44,643 nt of DNA. Source: Podochytrium sp. JEL0797 (Eukaryota > Chytridiomycota > Chytridiomycetes > Chytridiales > Chytriomycetaceae). Location of the stretch: positions 1 through 44,643 of the forward strand of contig JADGJG010000100.1 in assembly GCA_027596195.1 (NCBI GenBank), read 5' to 3'. The notes under the pieces were generated by a model. The model made no database searches, had not been told where the DNA came from, and saw nothing but the letters and a program-made list of their open reading frames with translations. The position numbers and the translations under genes were made by a program. How positions within the stretch are numbered: position 1 is the stretch's first letter; every line of letters begins with the position of its first letter. Shown here piece after piece: positions 31,764-42,116 of this stretch.

Positions 31764-32813
31764 TTTTGGAAAGAATTACTATTTTCGCGTTTCTCGACCA
31801 CGCGTCCATTTTCAATAACTCCGCTGTCAGCTCGTCAAAAAAAGGCATCTTCTATGCGATCCCTTTATTTTGTTGCGCATTCCCAGTGGCTTTGCTCTTT
31901 TTCTTCCATTTTCGGTTTCACAGTAGGTGTTTTGTTTCCTTTCCCGCTCAAGCAACGCATTCACGTTCAAAAGCATAGGTTGGTTCTCACTTGGAATCCC
32001 GGGCGAGGTTCCTCAAGCAGTTCAATATTTGGGGAGGATCCCGGGCGAGGTTCCCTCAAGCAGTTCAATATTTGGGGAGGGCGTCTGACTGGCGGGGATC
32101 TCTCACACACGGCGGAGGGAGTGCTGGTCCAGTTGTTGAATAACCACGGAACAGACGTGTTGCCGATACTCTGCCTCTATGCGAATTGAACTGCCGAGCG
32201 CATTCTACCGGCTTTGTTCGACGTCATTCAAATTACTTCTTGATTCATTTGTATCCCTACGGCAGCCGCCTGGCTCTTTGATTCGCGCGATAGTGGAGTT
32301 TGCTCACTTTCCAAAGAATATTACGAGTTTCTGCAGGAGCGAGGTAGACTAGCTTGCGGAGGAGGCTGTAATTTTTAAAGAGGATGGAGTCTGTGAAATA
32401 GACGACAATGGAGAAGATGAAGCGGAAGGGGGTGAAGCAGGAGTAGGTGAAGATGGGGAATGTGGTGCAACATTTGGGGCCATTGCTCTGATGAACCAAG
32501 AGAGGATGCGTCAGGGAACCCATTTCTTCAGGGAGGCTTCGATATGGAAATCGTTAAAATAATTGTCAAAAAGTTGGAAAACCCCACTCACTCGTTTCCG
32601 CCCATCCTCTAACCCTGACCCCTCCCACAACTCAAAACCGACCTTTCAAATCCTGAGCGCATCTACGCAAAACACACTTAAACCTTCGATCAACTCAATT
32701 CTTACAAATCCCGGGCTCGTCTAACTCAATCACACTCACTCACAAAACGCGCGCTATAACAGGTACATAGCTCTTGCACATAGGGTACTTGCTAAACTGG
32801 CTGAATGAAATAG
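31764..32813. other. No supported gene; small duplication and possible remnants
   Basis: A 42/43-bp tandem duplication (cccgggcgaggtt to atatttggggagg) lies at about 31999-32083. Plus-strand fragments such as LVQLLNNHGTDVLPIL and SKEYYEFLQERGRLACGGGC read like protein but are interrupted by stops, suggesting a decayed gene. I cannot name it. Confidence 0.4.
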
Positions 32814-35800
32814 ATGGGAAAATTAATTTGCGACATATGCTCAAAGACGTGTACTAAGAAATCAAATATGACTAGACATATGAAAACTCACGAAGGCCCA
32901 ACAGAGGCAAATAACCCTTCTCATTCATTTTTAGTGCAATATTAAAGAGGGTTGGCTCCAATTTAGAAACCGAAGTGCCCAAAATGTGCAAAATCCTTGG
33001 CAAATCCAGCTGGAGTGACTCGGCATTTGAAGACTTGCAATCCAACCAAAAAAGCCACCCTGAAGAGCGTGCCATCAACAGAAAAAAAATTAGAGAATGT
33101 TCAACAAGTTGGTTTCAACAGACCTGCATTGGAGCCTCTTGAAGGTTGGAAAAATGTCTCCAGTCCAGATTTACAAATTTACTTTTCCACATTACGGCAA
33201 GAGAATATTGGCATGGCAATTGATAAAACAGGTATCAATATCTCTGAGCTTTTGCTTGCAATAGTCAGCCTGGAAATTTTCTTTTGCGTCAAATTTTCAT
33301 CTTCATGGTAAGTGCTTGGATTGTGTTTCAAAATTTAAACTTATAACAATAGGATTGTGTTTGAAATTTATGCCCCTGGAGATAAATACAATGTTTATTG
33401 TCCACAAGAGATGAAACAACACATCCAGCCTATCCTGGTGGCTTTCAGGCTTATGTTAGATATGGAGTTACAATTTGATATACATACAAGTTCTGGTGAT
33501 CTTCGGCCCTTCAAAAGAGTGACAGAAGAAATAGAAAAGCAGATGGAAGTGGGTGGGAAAGGGGAAAAGCCCAAACCCTTTGGGGATCAGGTTCCCAACC
33601 AAAATTTGGATCAATTCTAAATCTAAATCAAAACGCAAAATTATAGGCTGCACAGAGTCCACTGCAGGAGTCGAACAAGGACTATGATTTTGACTTTGAT
33701 CTCATGGACAACTTTCAAGTTGATGCCATTGTTGAAGACTCAAGTAAACGACTTTTGGATCCAAAAGCAACAGATCCACTTCAAATCCAAGTGAGAAATA
33801 TGAATTAATATTCCTATTAGACTTACCATGATATATAGGAAAGCATTTTGAAAAGGGAAGGCAAGAAAGCAAACAAACAACCCGCATCTGGGAAGAAACC
33901 ACCAAAAGCAAGCAAACCCCCAGCATCTATTGGAAAACCAAGAAAAACAGGCAAACAGACAGATTCTGTTGGGAAAAAAGTATCGGTACATCTTAAAGTG
34001 CCCCGTTTGGCTTGCAAATCGACGGTCTTGGAAAATTACGTCAAAATCTTGGCGGAATATCGCGAAGAATTGGGCAAACCAAGAAGACCCAATCCACAAA
34101 TTCAGCCTCAAGCATTTAATGAACCATCAAAGGTCCGACCAGCCAACACAAGAGCTGACAAAGTGTTTGATGATTCAGTGTTGCCCATGAATGATATAAA
34201 TGCAGAAATCAATGGCTCATCTGATGATGATTCACAAGACCCTAAGGATCATAAACATGCAGCAGATGAATCTGAGTCTGGCAGGTAATTATCATTGAGC
34301 GACATTGAAGCCCCAAGGGAAAATTAAAATCATGTTTCAGCTCATCTGACGACGATTCGCAAGACTCGCAGGACTCGCAGGAAACTTTAAACATTACGAG
34401 TGAGCAAAAAAGGTAACCCTTTGAAGTCAAAAATAGTATTTAAATCATCATTTATTATAGTGTAGAAGAAGCAGAGGAAAAGCCCAATAGAAAGCGATCG
34501 AAGTTTGCACCCATTCAACACAATCCGAAAGGTTTGAAGGAAATCAGCATCAAGGAATTTGAGGAATTATGTGAAAGTTTGAGTCCTCTCCAGAGATTTG
34601 CCTTGGTATTAATTGGAGAAATCCCTGGGAATGAGAAGCAGTCAGAAGTGCACGTCAGTGGACTGAAATCAAAAGTCCCAACGACTCCAGAGGGCATGCC
34701 ACTTAGTGTTCAACTGGATGCTGATTCAGCCATATGGGCCGGAGAGTCCCTGACAGGGATAACAGCAGACTGCAAAATAGTTCTGTTTCCAGACCTCCAA
34801 AGTCCAATAACAAACTTCAACTTCAAAGTTTTGCACCAAGGTCCGTTGGACTCCAAACCTGTACCCAAGCTACTGCAGCAATTTCCCAATATTTGTGTGG
34901 CAAGGTATGGTGATGTGGAAACTCCACATCAAGTAAGTATTTTTTTCCTTAACTGCCAGGAAAAAGTCGATGCAAATGATCCGAGATCTCGATTCCGGAC
35001 ACATTTGGATATTGAGCTGGCTGAATTCTTTGTGGATGAACTTCTTCTGCCATCTCTGAAAATTGTGATGGATTCTTCGGACTTCAAGAAGCTTCCCTTT
35101 TCTTTTCGACAAGAAATGACAATATCCATGCTTCATGGAAAGAAAACTCATCCCACTTACTCATGTAAGGGAGCGGACCTCTCACAGTTGGATGGAGCAA
35201 TGAGGGCACTGATTGGATTCCAGCGAGGAAAGGACAAAAGATTCGATAAATTCGAGCAGTTCATCTGGCTGGTACATACCAAAAACACAAAGTCAACGTG
35301 CCGCACTGAGGTTGTGCAATATCAAAATCAAGATCCCAATGTAATGGATAATTTAGGAGTGCAATTTGTGAATGCTGTCAATCAAAGACTCATCAACCAG
35401 CTTCCAACTGGTGGTGAAGTACTGATAGATATTGGGATTGACATTCAAGTTGTTAATCAGGGCCAAACCCCCCCTGTACACCTACTTTCAACTCCAAACA
35501 AGCTTGGAGAACATGCATCAAAACATAGCATGACTGGCATCAAAAATGGACTCACTCAATACGCTGGCATTCAAGATTTGAGTGGATTGGATGTTCAAGG
35601 AGGGGCTCACTCAGAAGCTGAAAAGCTACAGATATACTTTGAAGATAAGTATGGAACTGTCATGCACAAGTCAAGAGCCACATTCTCAAATTTTGATCTC
35701 CAATCTGGGACCAAATCTGGGCAAAATTATTTAAACTGGTTCCGAAGTGTTTTGATTGAGCAAAGCACAAAATTCTTTGCGCAAAGGCATGAGTACAGAG

Positions 35801-38474
35801 TCCAGGAGGGTAAGTTTCCATCCATGATCCAGAAAGCTATCAGGGAATTGCCAATTGTGATGAGTACCTGCGTGGAAGAGAATTATGTGATTCCAATCAA
35901 GTCGTCAGAAATGGCTTCACATAAGATCCATATGTGTACAACATACCAAGCAATAGCAGACTGGGGAAGAGAATTATATGCTGTGGCGAAAAAGTTCAAT
36001 CTGTTGCCTCAACATCAAGAGGAATTGGAGAAGGAGATAACATTCTTCCTGGTTATGATTATTGCTTTTCTGACCAACAAAACCAAGCAGCTAATTTCTA
36101 TGCCCAACTTGACATCAATTGATAGGGAAATCGAGAATAAGTTGGGAGTGAACATGATCAAAGGATTCAGCACCATTGATAAAGCCATATTCAAATTACG
36201 CCTGCCCTTTATGTACATGTGTATGACTACAGTTGGAAGTATGGAGGAAGTTGTGAGAAAAAGCGTAAAAAAGTACCAGAAGAGGCAATTAAGTCACGGA
36301 CAGGAAAGATCAGAAGGGGGACTGGTTTTGAAAACAAGGAAACAGAGAAATTCAGGGAAAAGTTATGCTCCCACACACTTCCAGCAGAACACAGCACCAC
36401 TTCAAATGAGGCAGATTGGTGCCATCCATGATCTTTCAAGCATGTTCCAAGAATTGATTGACTTCCTGAATATACCAATTAAGCCTAAATGGTTTCCCGA
36501 ACTGCAAAAGAATTTGGGGCCTCTTGGCAAACAGTTTACTGAAGAAATGTGGAGCCTAGTTCCAAAAGGCCACAGAGAAAGACTCTCCACAAATGAATAT
36601 ATGACTGGATTTCGCCACCAAGATTTCATAATGCACATTGTATCAAAATCACGAGAATTCCGTCAATGCTCCTCAGCAAGCGCATATATTGAAAACTGGC
36701 TCCAGCTCTGGCCAAAAGACTTGAACAATGTGATAGAAGCCAAACAACATTGGAAAAAGCTAGAATTCATACCAAAGTTTATCAAAGTTGTAACCATTTT
36801 TCAGTCAAGCCATGAGATCTCTGATGATCTAATGAAGGGGCTTGTGTTTTTTACTCTTGGAGCTAGATGCCAGTATATGTTCAAAGTCACAAAGAGCAAG
36901 GTCATGCCCTTCACCAATGGAAAACTGCAGCTGATACAGAACCCATTTTATCTGAAACCAACTGCTGATTGGCTGAATATACTACATGGTGACACTGCTC
37001 AGACTGTTGTGGGGACAAATAAACTGATTTCAAATAAAAGAAGGAACAAATCAGCAGATGCGACACTTGAAGGTATGCAACGTTCTTCTTGTTGTACAAT
37101 ATTTCTTACCCAAGGAATTAGAAAACAAGAAAAAGAAGCAGAAACTAAACCCAGTAGCTTCTGTTTCGTCTAAGTTACCTAAAACAGCATTTAAAGTTCC
37201 CGAAGCAGGAAATATGGGACTTGTGAACGTAAATGGCAAACGATGCTTCATCAACAGCATTGTGCAGTGCCTTTCGAAGATTGATATCCTGAATATCTAC
37301 TTCCTTAGTAATGATTGGAGAACGCAACTGGAACAAACAGCTTATGCCAGCAACTATCAAAACTTGGTGCGAGCCTTTGTAGGGCTGCTTTCAATGATGT
37401 ACCAACCAGAAACTAAGGGTCTAAAAGTTGCGGAAGGATTGCAGAAACTTCAAGCAGTTACCAATCGGATATACAAAAACAAATTCACTGTCAGAGAGCA
37501 GCATGATTCTCATGAATTTCTGGTTGACATTTTGAATGGAATGAGCCTTGCACTTGACACCTCGTCTGATGAAAACCAGAAGCTCGAGATTTCTGATGTT
37601 TATGGCGAAACGGATCTTCAACTAGCCCAAATGACAACATTGATTTATAAATCAAAAGAAAATTCTTGGGTAACTGAAGTATTCCAGTTATATCAGCAGG
37701 ACAAGGGCTTTTGCAGGAGCTGTCCAAATACGTTTACGAAATACCAGCCAACAAATTTTGTAACCTTGGCAATACCTCCTTGCGAAGGAGAGAATGAGGT
37801 AGGGAAACGTTTGTCAGAGTACATAATTAATAATTCTATGCAGTTTGTCAGTCTGATCCAATGCCTTATTGAACTACAAAAACCAATACAAAATAAGTGC
37901 TCTGCTTGCAAAAAGAAACAATTTGAAAAGAGAACCAAAATTTGGAGTGTTTCCAATGTGAGTTTTTTCGAGAACAACATAAAAATAAAATTCACTTCAC
38001 AGGTACTTGTCATTCATCTTGGCAGATTCAAAAATGAAGAGAGGCGAATGATGAAAAACAATACATTGGTTACATTCCCAATTGAGGGTTTGGATATGAG
38101 TCAATTTGCAGAGCATGGACAAGAATGGTCGAAAGAATTCATGGGTGTTGCGGAAGGCGATCGAGCATCTGGAGCTTCAATGATGTATGATTTGGTGGCA
38201 GTCTCAAACCAGTATGGCAACCTAGAAGGAGGACATTGTGAGTATTACACTTTCATGAATTTGTAAATTTACCAATCTATTAGATAATGCATTTGGCAAA
38301 AACACAATAAGCAAGAAGTGGTTTAAATTTGATGATTCGTCTGTGACAGAGATTAATGACAATGAATTGGTTTCAGACGCAGCATATGTGCTGTTTTACC
38401 AGAGGAGGTCATCTGCTGTCGGCATTGATACCCTCGAAACTGCAATTTTAGCCCATGCTGGAAGGAAGAAATAA
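32814..38474 (+). CDS. C2H2-finger protein with C-terminal ubiquitin-specific protease (C19)
   Basis: Ten exons (32814-32933, 32967-33307, 33353-33590, 33647-33790, 33839-34284, 34341-34412, 34461-37072, 37122-37957, 38003-38237, 38284-38474) keep phase and give 1744 residues. Residues 6-26 are a C2H2 finger (CDICSKTCTKKSNMTRH and MKTH); 44-64 a second, C2HC form (CPKCAKSLANPAGVTRHLKTC without the intervening break). Lys-rich and acidic linkers lead to a domain of about 870 residues I do not recognise (words: LIDIGIDIQVVNQG, SKHSMTGIKNG). The USP domain covers about 1350-1710: GLVNVNGKRCFINSIVQCL (Cys about 1366), QHDSHEFLVDIL, two zinc CxxC pairs, VLVIHLGRF, GGHYNAF (His about 1681) and KWFKFDDS (Asp about 1698). 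The triad is complete, so it should cleave ubiquitin or a relative. The fingers suggest DNA targeting. The gene is A+T-rich beside its neighbours. A 27-nt in-frame stretch (34934-34960) looks like an optional mini-intron. Confidence 0.86.
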
Positions 38475-38599
38475 AGAATATGTATGTGAAATTATTAATA
38501 AATGTGATAGAAAGTCGCGAAGTTTATGCCAAAGAATCTCTGATTGGATAATTTGATGTAGAGAAACTCGCGTCAAAAAACCTTTAAGAAGCTGTAGCT

Positions 38600-38990
38600 G
38601 TATTTGTATACAAGAATCAATCTCCGCTCGGGGTGGGAGGGACCGCGAGTAAGGACTTCACACGTTAATGACCCAGAATACCGTTGACAGTGCAGATAGT
38701 CGAGCGGGTCGAGGTGCAGGCAATGACACGAGTGGGGGTGCTGACCGAAAGTGAACTCGACTGCGAACACCAGTGACTGTCGGCTCCAAAACCCGCAAAA
38801 CCCTAAGGAGTGGGAGGGAGAAACCACAAGAAAGACTTCCATACAGCACCCCAACGTTTGCTGTGAGGATGTTAGCGCAGAGTGTCCGGCAGTCGGGAAT
38901 ATCCAGTTGGTTGTGGTCGTTGGAACGTGCAGAACAACCGGGCAGGTGCTTTTGTCTTCAAAATCCAATGATCGGCGGTCATGAAAATCC
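38600..38990 (+). repeat. Dispersed repeat family A, copy 3
   Basis: It shares with 7190-7440 the blocks ggagtgggagggaga, cagcaccccaacg, gaggatgttagcgcagag, gggaatatccagttggttgtg and cgtgcagaacaaccggg, in the same order, and also ends at the palindrome (38968-38982). Confidence 0.85.
38968..38982. promoter_or_regulatory. 15-bp palindrome ATGATCGGCGGTCAT
   Basis: One-mismatch copy of the recurring palindrome, at the junction between family A repeat and the gypsy RNase H fragment. The left flank caaaatcca resembles that of 7413. Confidence 0.5.
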
Positions 38991-38991
38991 A

Positions 38992-39272
38992 TGGTGATGG
39001 ACCGGACGAAGCTTGGATTGTGAGAGGATGTAACGCAGGGATTGATGATCGGTGAACGTGAAGACTTGGTGACTGTGAATGTAGTTGCGGAAGCGAGGCA
39101 GGCGGTCGACGAGGGCGAGGATTTCACCCATGTAAGGATGATAATTGGATTCTTCTAACTTGCACTTGCGTGAAAAATAGGCAATCGGTTGTTCAACACC
39201 GGTATCGTCGAGCTGGGAGTTGTGCCCACCAACGGCGCATGCTGACCAGTCGGTGTGGAGATGGACGGGCTT
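38992..39272 (-). mobile_element. Ty3/gypsy-type reverse transcriptase RNase H fragment
   Basis: On the minus strand a 94-codon open stretch reads as the RNase H part of a gypsy-like polymerase: KPVHLHTDWSACAVGGH (first Asp), QPIAYFSRKCKLEESNYHPY, GEILALVDRLPRFRNYIH (Glu), VFTFTDHQSLRYILS (second Asp). No start, protease, polymerase core or integrase is present, and both ends break into unrelated repeats. It is a truncated relic. Confidence 0.85.
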
Positions 39273-39589
39273 GGTAACCGATCAAGGAAGTTTGTTGGAT
39301 GCGGTTGCTCGTTGCTGTGGTGGATTTTTTGGGCTAGTGGTTGGATGAGGGAGGGGGGGTTTGTGGATTTGTCTCTGGTGAGGAGAGCCAAGATGGAAAT
39401 GACAAGGAGGGATGCTATCTGGGGCTAAAATCATTTCGCAGCAGGGGAATCGATTTGTGAGTGGCTTGTTTTTATGCTTTTTATTATTTGACGCTTTCAC
39501 CTTTCAACAGAAACTGCGTTTCGGCTGAGGGTCATGAGGGATTTAGGCGCATGGAATGAGTGTTTCGTGGAAGCATTGGTTGAGATGAA
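39273..39589. other. No supported gene
   Basis: Unrecognised sequence between the gypsy relic and the tandem array. It could be further decayed element sequence, but I see no diagnostic motif. Confidence 0.4.
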
Positions 39590-40047
39590 GGTGGTATAGG
39601 TGTGGAATGAGTGTGTGACTGTGTGTGGCGGATGTGTTGGTGGTGGAGATGAGCGTGGTGGTTTCGTTATAAAGCAACTGCGAGAAGGGGGCCTGTTGTT
39701 TCCGTTCGGGGAGGTTTCGGAGAGTAGCCTTGCGGGTGGGGTTGCACATGTGACACGCTGCGTGAGGGTTGGGAGGTGTATGGAGTGGAAAATTAAGCGA
39801 CTCGCTTTATTGTTCGTTTATTGATTGAATTTACACTCACATACATATTAAAATTCTTTTTCATTTCTTTGCGATCCACCTTGTTGATGTGTGGGGTATT
39901 CGCAGGGGGGTCCATTTGTGGAATTGGACGTGCTTCAAGTCATGAGTTCTTTGATGATGGAAGAGATAGACTGGGCCATAAAAAGTCCACAATTGTCGTC
40001 GGTGAGAGAGTGAGAGTGTTTGGTGGTCTGGGAGAATAATAAACACC

Positions 40048-40345
40048 CTAAAGTTTGCCCAAGTTCAAGAACTTCCATGGCCACTTCAGGACTGGCTCGG
40101 AGGCCTTCTTGGCAGGTTGGGAGGAAAGTGAGGAGGCGCTTCTCGTTGCCATTAATACATTAATAAGCTTTTTTTTTTTTTTTTTAAATCGACACCCCCA
40201 AAAAATGTCTATAAAACACCCCAAAATGCGCCCGAGTTCAAGAGATGCAAGAGTCCCGCTTTGTGCTTGCTTGCTTGTAATGGCCCAGTACGACACATTC
40301 TTACCCTTGGGCACACTGGCTTGTGTCCCTGATTCTTGATTGATG
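40048..40345 (-). pseudogene. Truncated copy of the Zn-knuckle gene promoter and first codons
   Basis: Aligns with 22790-23060 in the same orientation. The frame opens MATRSASSLSSQPAKKASEP, as in the intact gene (MAKRSTSSPSSQPAKKASEP), then diverges and stops before the zinc motif. About 190 bp of upstream DNA is also shared, including the T-run, tcgacaccccc and tgtgcttgcttgcttgtaa. Confidence 0.85.
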
Positions 40346-41139
40346 GATCACTGCCGCTGCCGGTAACATCCGGTTTATTGTGTCGTCCTGGGTCATACTT
40401 GCTCGCTCGCGAATCGCGAATCTCTCCTCTCACAATCTCTTCATCCCTCTGGTTCTGCTGCAAGTCGGGTATCTCCCCGTGCCTGTATCGCTGCCGGTGC
40501 GTTTTTGCTTTTTTTTCTGTCTCAAAACACGGGAGCTAAATGGTATTCTTTTTCTTCTTATTCAGTCTTATCACTTGTGGCTGGGATTGGGGATTGGTTT
40601 TTGGGTTCAACCAAACCAATTTGCTGGATTGCGTGAGTGTTTGTTTTTTGGTTCTTTTTCCCCTCTTTCCTGCTTCCTCTCTCTCTCTCTTTTGAATCTG
40701 CAACTGAATTTTTCTTTTCTCTAACAGGTTTGCACCTCTTTTGGCACTGCACTCAAGGAGAATGTCGTCGCGTTGTGTCTGAATGAGACAGTGGCATTGC
40801 AGATGTACGCCAAGGGCGGCTGCTGTTGGAGGCTGGTGTTGGAGGTCTTGACAAGTGCAGTTGGATGCGGTTTTTGAAGTGGAGGAGGTTGAGGGGATAG
40901 TTGTATTACAGTTGGATGGGTTGGGAAAGGAAGAGAGAGGTTTTTTTGTTTTTGTTTTGAAGTGAGAGATGGGCCAGTAAAGGAACAAGGAGAGGTGGGC
41001 GACGCGCCAAAAACGGCCGGCGCGCTGCGCGATTGGGGAGTGGTACCGGGGCGGTTTGCAAATTCTTTTTTTGAGTCCCAAAATTAAACAAGAAGAGGTG
41101 GTCGAGCCATGCGATGGGCTTTTCCGTCGCTATGATGCC

Positions 41140-41985
41140 CACTGAGGCGATTGGTTGCTGCTCGTTTTCACGCGCCCGTCGCAGCTCGACTTGATCCCGT
41201 CCTTGCAGCCGATACTCAACTCGAACCAATGGAGATCCCCTCTCTTTCCCCACTCTCTTCCTGTGATCACCTCCCTTCCCCCACTCTCCTCCACCACACA
41301 TCACTTTGCTCTCTTAACAACAGCCCGCATTCGCAGGCTGCTTACTCACCTGCGTCGCCTCCTCACATCTTCGAATCCTCAATCCTCCGCCAGACTGTAC
41401 CCGCAATCACGAGCCACGATGCCCGAAGATATTGAGATCGAATCGAATCCACTGACGCAGCAGCGCACCTCGCAAAACCACCTATTCCCACTCTTCAAAA
41501 TAATCTTGCGAAGCGACACGTCCTTGACGCCCACAGCTCAACTGCAATGAACTGATCCCTCATTCTCCTCCATCCTTCACTCCATCTACTCTTCCCTCAA
41601 TTGCGGCAGTGACGAGAAATCGACTTGACCTTGGCCAACTTGTTTTCTTTGTTGCGATGCAAAGGACCCCTCCCTCCCCCCTCTACATATCAACCCGAAG
41701 CCATGGTGCTTGTTCAGTCATGGAGCGAGAGGAGATGTTTACTTTGCGTGAGTGAGGGACTGGGTTTGCCCGCCGTCTCGATTTCAATACGGCCCACGTC
41801 GACGTGCACAGGGTGATCTCGAATACATCGAAACATTAGTGCGATTGTGCTTCAAAATGTGGGCTTTAGAATCAACGGCGCTGGTTTCATTGGCAGCAGG
41901 TTCATGTTACTCTGTCGTTTCTGGACTTGGGGTAACGAAAACCACCCGCAACCTACTTTTCAATATTAAGCTCGAATACGAGTGA
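41140..41985 (+). repeat. Dispersed repeat family B, copy 2
   Basis: Counterpart of 8870-9570 inside the tandem unit. It contains gaagatattgagatcg, cccgaagccatggtgcttg and atctcgaatacatcgaaac. Stops interrupt any shared reading frame. Confidence 0.75.
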
Positions 41986-42116
41986 TGAAAGCATTAATTT
42001 CTAAAGTTTTTTGAACATTTATCACAACGCTGGAAACGCGTTTGGGTGCATTGAAATAACGTGTGTTTGGATTCTCTACATTTCTAGAGCATGTTTATGC
42101 ATGATTTGACTTGGTT

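Larger units (their letters stand above)
39590..42116 (+). repeat. 2527-bp tandem repeat unit, copy 1
   Basis: The whole segment recurs at 42117-44643 with an exact 2527-bp offset; all stretches I compared are identical. The unit carries a truncated copy of the Zn-knuckle gene 5' end (40048-40345), an intron-like segment (gtgagt at about 40638 to aacag at about 40729) between short open stretches, a family B repeat (about 41140-41985) and a family C repeat (42020-42116). No complete gene is evident in it. Confidence 0.95.

Noticed and set aside
40536..41081. 181-codon minus-strand open frame in the tandem unit
   Set aside because: Low-complexity Lys/Asn/Thr/Ser composition, no domain, and it runs over a polypyrimidine intron-like tract on the other strand.
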